The notes under the pieces: generated by a model
What the model was told of the DNA's origin: nothing
Seen by the model: only the letters and a program-made list of their open reading frames with translations
Database searches by the model: none
Shown: piece by piece, positions 15,656 to 23,404 of the stretch
Layout: each line of letters starts with the position of its first letter
Numbering within the stretch: position 1 is the first letter of the stretch
Made by a program: the position numbers and the translations under genes
Origin: Terramyces sp. JEL0728
Taxonomy: Eukaryota; Chytridiomycota; Chytridiomycetes; Rhizophydiales; Terramycetaceae
Reading direction: 5' to 3'
DNA length: 29,921 bases
Assembly: GCA_027603945.1 (NCBI GenBank)
Contig: JADIIU010000146.1
Location: 1 to 29,921 of the forward strand

Positions 15656-17227
15656 ATGGACTACCTAATATTCGAATCTGCATGGGTAAATAATACACAG
15701 TGTACAGGACCTCCATCTACAATGGTCCTATTCACAAATATCTTCCAAACACCCCTTTACAACTATTCGTATTACTTTGACTTTGGCTTACCTACTTGCG
15801 GGTATTCCAAAGAAGATCGACCCACCGGATGTTGTTATAATTCGTTGGATAAAGATATTACTGTTGGGTATACTTCTTACATGTTCAATAATTTGACAGA
15901 TGGTGTGTCGCTGGAGCATTCGGCACCACAGTCAGCAAATGGCTATGATTATTGTCAACTAAGTAGTGCGGACGGATCACCATTGTATCGATTTGGAGGG
16001 TACTATACAATGTATTTCCTCGGTAATTCAGCATGCATAGAGGGATACTTTAAATGCGACATGGAAAATTTGTACATTTATAATAACTCTGATTGTACGG
16101 GAGTTTACGAGTATCTGCCTGTTGCCAATACGTCTGCACCGCAAGAATCGTTTTTTCTCGGAAATGTATCGGTGAATACGGTTAGATTTGATCAAGGGAT
16201 GATTACTCCACAATGGCAGACGTATACACCGTTCACTTTTTTTGCGCCAAACTTTACAGAGCAAATTGATTATTTGATTTGCGCGTTTTACACTATATCT
16301 ATTTCTGCATTAGGATTGTCTTCGGTATGGTACTTGTGGATGTGTTTCCATTCCAAGTACTGGAAGCATCTCTTTTTTTCTGGTGTACTAATAGTTAATT
16401 TGGCGCATGTAATATTTGATGCAGTACTTTGCTATGTTACGAGTTGGGCTAGCGAATTAGAATTGGAAATTATTATCTTGATATGTAACTTGATGATACT
16501 CACATCTATTTTCACTATTTATGTCAATGTCATACTGCTCTTTGATCAATTTAGACAGTACAACACCCTGAGGTACCAAGGAGTCGCGTTTGTAGTAGTA
16601 GTCGGACTCCACTTTGTATTCAATTTTTTTTATTACGCAGGAGAGATAGTTGGATTCACGGGTAACGAAGTGTTGGGTATAAAGTTTTTGCAATGGTCGA
16701 CTATTCCCAGATTGATATGGAGCATACTTGGGTCGTTCATGTACGTTTCACCACCAACATTTCTAATGATTAAAATGAGAAATGTTTGGAAATTAAAGAA
16801 AAGAAAGTTGGATTTGGGTTTACAGCACACTGGAGAAACCAAATACCGTGTATTGCTTTCATTAGTCACAAGTTTAAACTTGATTGTTGCATTTAATATC
16901 ACAGAAAAGATTACCATCACACTTACAGACTCGTTTCTACGCTCGGATAGAGATTACGCTCTTTTGAATTCTATATTAGACACGCTCAGTGCAGCAACCT
17001 GCTTGTTGGTTGTGTTAATCAATGAGCGGATGACAGACTTTGCCAACCTCTTGGTATTTAAAGGAAAGACTGGAGGAAAGATTATCTTTGAAAATAATAC
17101 AGAGTCTCTGCCTCCAACAATGAAAACTGGGGAAAAAACCATTGCTGATTGTAAGGTGCAGAAGCAAAATTCCGATGTGTATACGTATGCTGATCAGTTG
17201 GAAGTGGACAAAATCACAAAGAAATAA
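15656..17227 (+). CDS. Seven-transmembrane receptor-like protein with Cys-rich ectodomain
   Basis: Single exon, 523 aa. Residues 1-203 form an ectodomain with about a dozen Cys (TQCTG, PTCGY, TGCCY, SDCTG) and many N-glycosylation sequons. Seven hydrophobic helices follow at about 204-229, 238-262, 269-296, 307-332, 349-373, 397-417 and 434-455, then a charged C-tail of about 65 aa. This is GPCR-like topology, but I cannot match it to a named class. No signal peptide is visible at the ATG, although the CTGPP-type extracellular sequence should need one; an upstream exon may be missed, or TM1 may act as a reverse signal anchor. A 33-codon ORF at 15518-15619 precedes it without a clear splice link. 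Probably an orphan, lineage-specific sensor. Confidence 0.75.
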   Translation: MDYLIFESAWVNNTQCTGPPSTMVLFTNIFQTPLYNYSYYFDFGLPTCGYSKEDRPTGCCYNSLDKDITVGYTSYMFNNLTDGVSLEHSAPQSANGYDYCQLSSADGSPLYRFGGYYTMYFLGNSACIEGYFKCDMENLYIYNNSDCTGVYEYLPVANTSAPQESFFLGNVSVNTVRFDQGMITPQWQTYTPFTFFAPNFTEQIDYLICAFYTISISALGLSSVWYLWMCFHSKYWKHLFFSGVLIVNLAHVIFDAVLCYVTSWASELELEIIILICNLMILTSIFTIYVNVILLFDQFRQYNTLRYQGVAFVVVVGLHFVFNFFYYAGEIVGFTGNEVLGIKFLQWSTIPRLIWSILGSFMYVSPPTFLMIKMRNVWKLKKRKLDLGLQHTGETKYRVLLSLVTSLNLIVAFNITEKITITLTDSFLRSDRDYALLNSILDTLSAATCLLVVLINERMTDFANLLVFKGKTGGKIIFENNTESLPPTMKTGEKTIADCKVQKQNSDVYTYADQLEVDKITKK

Positions 17228-17233
17228 AAAAGT

Positions 17234-17240
17234 AGGGTTA
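17234..17240 (+). promoter_or_regulatory. Telobox-like AGGGTTA upstream of the MIM1-like gene
   Basis: AGGGTTA lies 50 nt before the ATG at 17291, the same core as the RPP0 element. A single 7-mer can occur by chance. Confidence 0.3.
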
Positions 17241-17290
17241 AAGGTGGTTACAAGTTGACATTTTTTTTGAATTTGATTGACAAAATCAGA

Positions 17291-17578
17291 ATGGAAAACA
17301 AGGCAGAATATTTAGATGAACAGCCATTGGATAAAGTGCTCAATGATATGATTGGACCAGCACTACCGCCATTAGTAGAGCCAGCAGATTACGTTTCAGT
17401 TAGAGGTGTTGTAGCATTATTCATTGCGCCATTTTTCCAAGGATTGTTTTACGGTTTGGGAGAAGGATTTGCAAAAATAACAGTCGGGAGATGGGTTGGA
17501 CTTGATCCTTATATTGCACTTGGCGGAAGCAAGACATTTAAGCAGAGAATAAGCGAATTGGAAAAGATGATTAAATAA
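17291..17578 (+). CDS. MIM1: MIM1/TOM13-like mitochondrial outer-membrane insertase subunit
   Basis: Single exon, 95 aa from ATG 17291; a TTG 12 codons upstream is in frame. An acidic N-terminus is followed by one TM segment (about 37-62): SVRGVVALFIAPFFQGLFYG, then LGEGFAKITVGRW. Tandem GxxxG spacing (G51, G55, G59) matches the helix-packing motif of yeast Mim1, as do the PF..G....GxGE context and a C-terminal basic segment. MIM1 works in the MIM complex that inserts alpha-helical proteins into the mitochondrial outer membrane and is known only from fungi, supporting a fungal origin of the window. The family is short and divergent, so this is a motif-level assignment. It is convergent with the LIM gene, 82 bp apart. 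Confidence 0.65.
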   Translation: MENKAEYLDEQPLDKVLNDMIGPALPPLVEPADYVSVRGVVALFIAPFFQGLFYGLGEGFAKITVGRWVGLDPYIALGGSKTFKQRISELEKMIK

Positions 17579-17660
17579 TTATGATTAGCAAAGAGGATGT
17601 TAATAAATAATTGTGGATTAGAAAGGAATTCACTCTTAAATAGGATAATTATAGTGAGAT

Positions 17661-18476
17661 TTATTCTTCCTTTAATTTTGCAATTTCTTGCTCCTTGTTG
17701 GTAATGTCGGTTTTTAGCTGATCCATTTGTCTTTGCAAGGATTCCAAATTAATCTTCATTTGGTCCAATTCTTCTTGGCGAATCTACAATTAGCAATGGT
17801 TACGCTTAAAATAACCGAGCTTCCTTTTTGTGCCTTTGGTTCTTCTGAAAACTGGTTCTTGAGCTGTTGAATGGAAGTAGCAGGCTTTTCTTCTTGTCCT
17901 ACTTGGGTCTTTGAAACTTCGGTTTTCAAATCATTGTTTGAAAATTGGGTTTTTAGTTGTTCAATGGAAGTAGCTCTTTCTTCTTCATTAATTTGGTTCT
18001 TGATATTTTGGATTGTGTTAGGTTCCTCCTTCTTGTCTGCAGTAGTGGAATAATTTGACGCTACAGATTCAGTTCTACCGTGTGCTGCTTGTTCTGCTTT
18101 TTGGAATCCGTCAGTGTAATTTCCTTTGACAGCAAATAGTTGCTTGAAATGCGGCTACATTAGCAATAGTTACTTTGCAATAAAAGACATTGTTCAATGC
18201 GGCATAGTTGCCAAGCTAAATTAACGAAAATCTACTTGCAGTGTTTTGTTACAGTGTCCACACCTTAAACATGACTTGTGGAATATCTGTGTTAGGAAAT
18301 CGTACTTTGTCATCCGCAGTGAGCTTGTCCATCGGATAAACGACTTTTTGACACATTACACACATGTCCTTCTTTACTTCTCCCAATGGAGCTGCTTGTG
18401 TGTTGGAAGCTACTTGGGTCGACATTTTTTCAAACTTGGAAGACAAAAGTTTAGTGTTTGCGGTATTATTTGACAT
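17661..18476 (-). CDS. Single-LIM-domain protein with repeated motif and C-terminal coiled coil
   Basis: Five exons (18306-18476, 18236-18286, 18174-18215, 17804-18154, 17661-17783), all joined in phase 0 across 19-20-nt introns, give 245 aa. Spliced residues 39-90 are a textbook LIM domain: ligands C39, C42, H60, C63, C66, C69, C87 and H90 with exact CX2CX17HX2CX2CX2CX17CX2H spacing. Three introns lie inside the zinc-finger pair, one only a residue before P89-H90. After the domain, a motif of the form SI.QLK.QF occurs three times (about 134-147, 149-162, 180-193), and residues 206-245 form a coiled coil. LIM domains bind proteins, often on actin structures, so a cytoskeletal adaptor role is inferred. 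It shares a 117-bp promoter with GNA1. Confidence 0.93.
17784..17803 (-). other. 20-nt intron 4 of the LIM gene (phase 0)
   Basis: GTAACCATTGCTAATTGTAG; branch A at position 14. Joins SSVILS to IRQEELDQMK, opening the coiled coil. Confidence 0.93.
18155..18173 (-). other. 19-nt intron 3 of the LIM gene (phase 0)
   Basis: GTAACTATTGCTAATGTAG; branch A at position 14. Joins VFYCK to PHFKQLF, completing the last C-x2-H zinc ligands. Shares its first half with intron 4. Confidence 0.97.
18216..18235 (-). other. 20-nt intron 2 of the LIM gene (phase 0)
   Basis: GTAGATTTTCGTTAATTTAG; branch A at position 15. Joins HCNKTLQ to LGNYAALNN. Confidence 0.97.
18287..18305 (-). other. 19-nt intron 1 of the LIM gene (phase 0)
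   Basis: GTACGATTTCCTAACACAG; branch A at position 14. Joins KLTADDK to IFHKSCLRC, restoring the 17-residue spacing of the first finger. Confidence 0.97.
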
Positions 18477-18593
18477 TTTAAATAATCAGCTGGAACAATG
18501 ATCAGAGTTCTTTGGACCAATATGGTTGTCATATCCACACTAGAATGTGGCTTGGGCTAATCTTTCCTTTCAAGACAGGAAAATTTCAATAAA
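18477..18593. promoter_or_regulatory. Bidirectional promoter, LIM gene and GNA1
   Basis: Only 117 bp separate the two divergent ATGs. It contains a CCAAT box (18517-18521) and no clear TATA box. Confidence 0.5.
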
Positions 18594-19188
18594 ATGAGCG
18601 ACCAGCTGTTTTCATCCAAATTAATCTCTCCTGCTGTTACCAAGGCATTGAAGCCCGGATTCGTAGTAAGGCCATTGGCAGCTTCCGATTACGAAAAAGG
18701 TAAGATCACCCTGACGAGGATTCCTAAAAGCCCTTGGAATGCTCACTTCAGTTGGAAATATGCCAAAAAAGGATTTCTTGGGTAATCCATTGCTAACAAG
18801 ATCGTTACAACTACCTCAAGAAGCACAATCACGAATATTTCACCATCGTGATTGAAGACACTGTAAAGCAAGTCATTGTTGGCGCTGGAACTATTTTTGT
18901 AGAACGCAAATTCGTTCATCACAATGGACTAGTCGGGCATATTGAAGATATCGTTACGCATTCCGAATACCGTGGAAAGAACTTGGGTTGGCTCGTTATC
19001 GAAACTTTGAAATATATTGGAGAGCAAACTGGATGCTACAAGAGTAATCCATTACTGATTTAGTCATTTTGGATTGTTCCGACAAGAATGTTCCATTTTA
19101 TGAAAAGTGCGGATTCAAACAAAAGGAAGTGGAAATGGCTTGCTACATCACTGCCAATGATGTCCCAAACTCAAAGGCAAAGCTTTAA
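18594..19188 (+). CDS. GNA1: Glucosamine-6-phosphate N-acetyltransferase
   Basis: Four exons (18594-18699, 18719-18781, 18801-19043, 19064-19188) split by three phase-1 introns of 19, 19 and 20 nt give 178 aa, close to the usual family length. The spliced protein is a GNAT fold: FVVRPLAASDYEKGFLKALG, VGHIEDIVTHSEYRGKNLG with the acetyl-CoA loop RGKNLG at 114-119, and C-terminal DCSDKNVPFYEKCGF. It transfers acetyl from acetyl-CoA to glucosamine-6-phosphate in the cytosol, the second step toward UDP-GlcNAc, which feeds chitin, N-glycans and GPI anchors. Introns 2 and 3 begin with the same nine bases (GTAATCCAT). Without splicing only a 63-aa fragment is read. Confidence 0.97.
18700..18718 (+). 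other. 19-nt intron 1 of GNA1 (phase 1)
   Basis: GTAAGATCACCCTGACGAG; branch A at position 15 in CTGAC. Joins ASDYEK to GFLKALG. Confidence 0.97.
18782..18800 (+). other. 19-nt intron 2 of GNA1 (phase 1)
   Basis: GTAATCCATTGCTAACAAG; branch A at position 15. Joins PKKDFL to DRYNYLKK. Confidence 0.97.
19044..19063 (+). other. 20-nt intron 3 of GNA1 (phase 1)
   Basis: GTAATCCATTACTGATTTAG; branch A at position 15 in CTGAT. Joins TGCYK to IILDCSDKN. Confidence 0.97.
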
Positions 19189-19244
19189 GCAGTCATAATA
19201 AAGCAAGCGCCAATGGCATATTTTTGCTTTTTTATTTCATTACA

Positions 19245-22200
19245 ATGGATTTCGCAGTGATAGAAGTGGGCTGCTTATCATTGTGCGTCAATTCGCTGCA
19301 TTCGCTTAGTAGGATGAATGAGGTCATGGTAGAACGCGTTAATTTTCTACTATACTTGAAAGAGATGGACTTTCACTTTGACGTTCATCATTCATTCAAA
19401 GAATTATACGAAGCAATTAATCCAGCGGACCTTCCTTTCAATCACGAGCCCGACTATAATGATGGAGCTGGTGAAGCAACGACATTTATTGCCTTGCCAG
19501 TAAAACGAAACGCTAGAAAGATTGGAAACCAAGCTAAAAAATCATTAATCGCCACTCTGAAATTGGCTGTTACAAATCCGAATCTAATTGATGAACAAGA
19601 CCAGTACACTTACTTGGATTACGAGAAAGCGTTGATGCCTTATATCCTGTCAACCACAGCCGATGATTCAGCAAAGACTTTAAAGATTCTATTGGAACAC
19701 GAAGAAAAGTTGAAATTGGACGACTATTACGTTGATTCAATCAATGCGACCATTCAACATACAAAAGAAGAACTGAAAAATAGAACTTACGATAACCATT
19801 TGGTGCTATCCAATATTCCGCAAAAAACCCAATGGTACAGCTTGAATCAACTAAGAGTCCACGCCGGCTCTCCCGAACGGTCTGCATCTGGAATTAATAG
19901 ACTGGCAAAGTATAAAAGATTAACCATAGTTACTATGCCCAGCTGCAGCACTTGGAACACAAGTTTTCTTTTGAAACTGGAAAGGTGAATATCGGATTTG
20001 TTTGGTATGAATCTTGGCACCCAAGTGACCAAGGTAAGTCGGGTATAATGTAGTCGCTACAAACTGTATCCAATATGAAAAAGCAGCTACTCTATATAAT
20101 ATTGCAGCAGTCTATTCCCAGCTTGCTGCAAAAGAAAGACTGTCATCGCCAGACGGCAAGAAACGAGCGTTAGCAAACTTCCAAAGAGCTGCTGGAATAC
20201 TGACTTATATAAGAGACAGCCTAACCCAAAGATTCAAGGTTAACCTGGAAAGCTACGCTGATTTGCACGAAACGTCCTTATCTGCAATGATTACCTTAAT
20301 GCTAGCACAAGCAGCGGAATGCTTTTATGAAAAAGCAACAGATGGTAATTGCCATTAATATAGAAAAGAAAATGAGTGCAGTCACAGCCGTAATTGCAGT
20401 CTACGTGTCTGATTTGTATGATGTAGCAAATCGATATACCACCGACCATTGTTCAATGGCAAAGCTGAAATTTCCGAAATATACAACCTTGCACTTGAAA
20501 ACAAAGTTTAATTTGTACGGAGCCATCGCACATTTCCATACTGCACCGAGCACATCCAATGATAGAGCAGTTGCGGAAAGATTGACAAGATTAAGCATTG
20601 CCAAGAAATTGGTTACTGCTAGTTTGGGCTATGCTCAAGAAATTGGCGGCTACTTGCAAGATTTGGTAACCGGATATGCCAAAAACCTTGCCACAGCACA
20701 CCTGTGCCTTGATTCTGCAAACCATGAGGTTATTCACCACACGCCGTTTGATCATCGCTTACTTGCTCCTTTAAGGAGACCAACTGACGCGTTGGTCAAC
20801 CCAATTGACGCATCAGATATCATGACAATGATCACATTTTTCCCAGACGTTCTTGAAGGGGTAATGTCAAATACGAATCATATGGCGCTGCAAGAGGTCT
20901 TGGAACACTCTAGAAAACTTGGCACCGAAGGTCAAGCTATTGTACAAGGACTATTAAAACAGTTTGCTGTGTAAATTCTGTTAATTGTAGAGAAGTAAAA
21001 CTTGGACCCATGCCAAACGATGTCTTTGACGAAAAAAAGTTTGATAAACTTAAAGAAGATTCAAAAAAGCTGGTAGAAGAGATTCACAAACTGCAAGAAG
21101 ATGAAAATATTTTGTCTACAAGGGATTTATTACTCGCAATGTCAAAGGTTGAAAGTTATATTCAGTGTAATCTGGATGCTTGCACTGAAGTACTGGGAAA
21201 CCTGATTAGCGAAAAATCAAGAAATAAGGATGAGGCAGCAGCAATTATTACTCTAAGGTCGATGCTGTCGAATATTAAGGAGCAGCAAGCCGAACATACT
21301 GAGCACTTGAACATGATTGAAAAGTACAGAATCAAATTTAATGACGAAATTTCGGCCTATGATTCTACCGAATGGACAAGGTCCAAGTTGGGGGCAATAG
21401 TTCCGGTCCTTGAAGAAAGTGGTAAATCTGCATTTGGCGATATTAAAACTCTTTGGGATGGCATTTCAACACTTATCGATAAAGAAAAGGAAGTGCTGAA
21501 GAGTTTATTGACTAGAGCTGAAGGATTACTTCCAAAACTAAAATCGCTTCCTTTTGGTAACTGCTGACTAAGCTAGATGGCTGGACAAAGCAAAAAAGTG
21601 TTACTATTACCGAAGCTATAAAAGCAAGAAACGACTATATAAAAGGAATAGAAGTAGAACTCCACGATACGTCAAAGCAACTTGAAGTCTGCGTTAAACG
21701 AATTGCGGTACCGCCTCACTAATTAAGGGACAAAAAGAATCAATTTTAGCAATCCATCTAAAGCTGACTGAGTTGGGCAATCAAGCAAAAATTGTTGCTG
21801 ATTTTCACGATTCAACGGCCAAGGGATTTGCATTCAAACAGGAGCTAATCAAAGATGTCCAGGTATTTAATTTTAATTTAGAAATTACTGCATGACAGAA
21901 AAAAATCTTGTCGTACGTTATTCCTATGCTTGGAACTTAAACAAGAAGACGATCCAGCATTTTTGCTAAGAGGAAGGGATACTCCAAAAGATCCATATGT
22001 GCTCAAATTAATCAAAAGCGAATCTGACGGAAGGGCAGAAAACTACAAACCTACCGAGCACACAGATACCAGAACATTAAAAGAGTGTCTTATTGAAGAT
22101 TTGATTCTCCCGCTTGAGAAAATGGTTCATCATCAAGACACGTTTGTAAATTTCTGGAAAGGAATACACGAAATTGTAGAGCCTCCTGTTGAAGTACCAA

Positions 22201-23348
22201 CCCTGGCAAGAAAGCCCTCTCTTTTGCGTGTCCCATCGTTTAGACAGGCACCATCTTTGTTGCATGTTCCTTCATTCAAGAGGTCGCCATCACTTTCTCG
22301 TCTACCATCAGCCACAGACAACTACTATATTCCACGTAATGCAATCAATGTCGACGAATTAGACGCATTCTACAATCAGCAATTTCGATTTCCACACCAA
22401 ACAAACCCACGTTTGGCAAAAGCACTTCATCGCCGGGCTTCATCAGTTACATTTGAGGAGGATCGGATTAAACCCAGAACATCGGTGTATGACATGCTCG
22501 TCAATGCCAAGGAAGGGTTCTTGAAGCTGCTTGGAAAGAATTCAAATGCAGCCCCAGACGGGAAGTTGAAGAATAACAGGAGATTCAGTAACGCATCTGC
22601 TCATGAAATGCAAAACACAAAAAGAAATTTAAATAACCCAAGGATTGAAATTTCAGATGTTGACTTGACAGGCGAGGAGGAGCAACTGGATGCCAACATT
22701 TCTGCTATTATGAAAGAGAACGCCAAACTTCGGGCAGAAGTTCTAAAGGTCAGGACTGAGAGGAATCTTCAAAAAAATCAAAAGTTGGTGCAAATGCAGG
22801 AAAATCTGAAAAAGCTAAGAAAGGAACATCACTCTGAAAAAAAGCTGCCAGAGAGGAAAAAGTCCAACAATAGTGAATTGCATAAATGGGTCGAAGAACA
22901 AAACAAATTAGTTCAAGAGCCTTCAAGTACAGATCCAAACAGCGAAAGCACTTCAAGCAGTGGCACTTCCACCAGATTGGCCCTTGCCGCAGTTTTAACG
23001 TCCACATACGATGCTGTCAGGAAGCTAAGAAGAAAATCAGCAAACGGCAAAGCTGGTAGAAGCAAAACCAATGAAAACTTTGAATTAAAAAACAAAAAAA
23101 GCAAAGAAATACGATCAATGGTGTTTGCAGATGAACAATTTCTTACTGAGCGTGATTTAAAACAATTGAAAAAGACTTTTGATTTTACCAGATTGGATAG
23201 TGGAATTAGCAAGTCGAGGGATGATTTGAATATCCAGGACTTGACTATTGAAGAATTGAACACTTTGAAAAAGCTCCGAAAAGGTAATGCCAAAATAACT
23301 TTGAAAACCCGCTGGACTCTTTCAAAATTGAAAACGAAAATGTTGTAA
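19245..23348 (+). CDS. Large BRO1-domain protein (ALIX/Bro1/Rim20-like) with long coiled-coil and Ser/Pro-rich tail
   Basis: Eight exons (19245-19909, 19930-20033, 20054-20344, 20364-20970, 20991-21556, 21577-21707, 21728-21862, 21882-23348) joined across seven introns of 19-20 nt give 1321 aa. BRO1 landmarks: LANYYAQLQHLEHKFSF (about 220-236), FVWYESWHPSD, then IQYEKAATLYNIAAVYSQLA, and AQAAECFYEKA. A helical V-domain-like region covers about 550-830. A 12-aa repeat of the form PSLLRVPSF(R/K) lies at about 943-976, and a coiled coil at about 1092-1154; the tail is very basic. BRO1 proteins bind ESCRT-III (Snf7/CHMP4) in endosomal sorting or pH signalling, inferred here. The BRO1 core is preceded by about 140 residues more than in ALIX. 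At 1321 aa it exceeds typical Bro1 or Rim20; the C-terminal third is unrecognised. Start by first in-frame ATG. Confidence 0.88.
19910..19929 (+). other. 20-nt intron 1 of the BRO1 gene (phase 2)
   Basis: GTATAAAAGATTAACCATAG; branch A at position 14. Joins GINRLA to NYYAQLQHLE. Confidence 0.96.
20034..20053 (+). other. 20-nt intron 2 of the BRO1 gene (phase 1)
   Basis: GTAAGTCGGGTATAATGTAG; branch A at position 15 in TATAAT. Joins SWHPSDQ to VATNCIQYEKA. Confidence 0.95.
20345..20363 (+). other. 19-nt intron 3 of the BRO1 gene (phase 1)
   Basis: GTAATTGCCATTAATATAG; branch A at position 14. Joins CFYEKATD to EKKMSAVTAV. Confidence 0.95.
20971..20990 (+). other. 20-nt intron 4 of the BRO1 gene (phase 2)
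   Basis: GTAAATTCTGTTAATTGTAG; branch A at position 14. Joins LLKQFA to VEVKLGPMPNDVF. Unspliced reading stops at TAA immediately. Confidence 0.94.
21557..21576 (+). other. 20-nt intron 5 of the BRO1 gene (phase 1)
   Basis: GTAACTGCTGACTAAGCTAG; branch A at position 15. Joins PKLKSLPF to DGWTKQKSVT. Confidence 0.94.
21708..21727 (+). other. 20-nt intron 6 of the BRO1 gene (phase 0)
   Basis: GTACCGCCTCACTAATTAAG; branch A at position 15. Joins VCVKRIA to GQKESILAIH. Confidence 0.94.
21863..21881 (+). other. 19-nt intron 7 of the BRO1 gene (phase 0)
   Basis: GTATTTAATTTTAATTTAG; branch A at position 14. Joins ELIKDVQ to KLLHDRKKSCR. Confidence 0.9.
22209..22310 (+). repeat. In-frame 36-nt tandem repeat (about 2.8 copies) in the BRO1-gene tail
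   Basis: Encodes successive KPSLLRVPSFRQ, APSLLHVPSFKR and SPSLSRLPS units. The protein repeat is clear while the codons differ, so it is old or under protein-level selection. R-x-P-S/R-x-x-S contexts suggest phosphorylation or 14-3-3-type docking, which is inference. Confidence 0.8.
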
Positions 23349-23404
23349 GAATTATTGGGTCAAAATGAACAACATGTAATAAATTAAGCTGCTTGTTTAT
23401 ATTA

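Noticed and set aside
17661..21727. Genes looking frameshifted or pseudogenised (LIM, GNA1, BRO1)
   Set aside because: Every break coincides with a GT...AG segment of 19-21 nt containing a branch-like motif, and removal restores the family sequence. Independent decay would not give that pattern.
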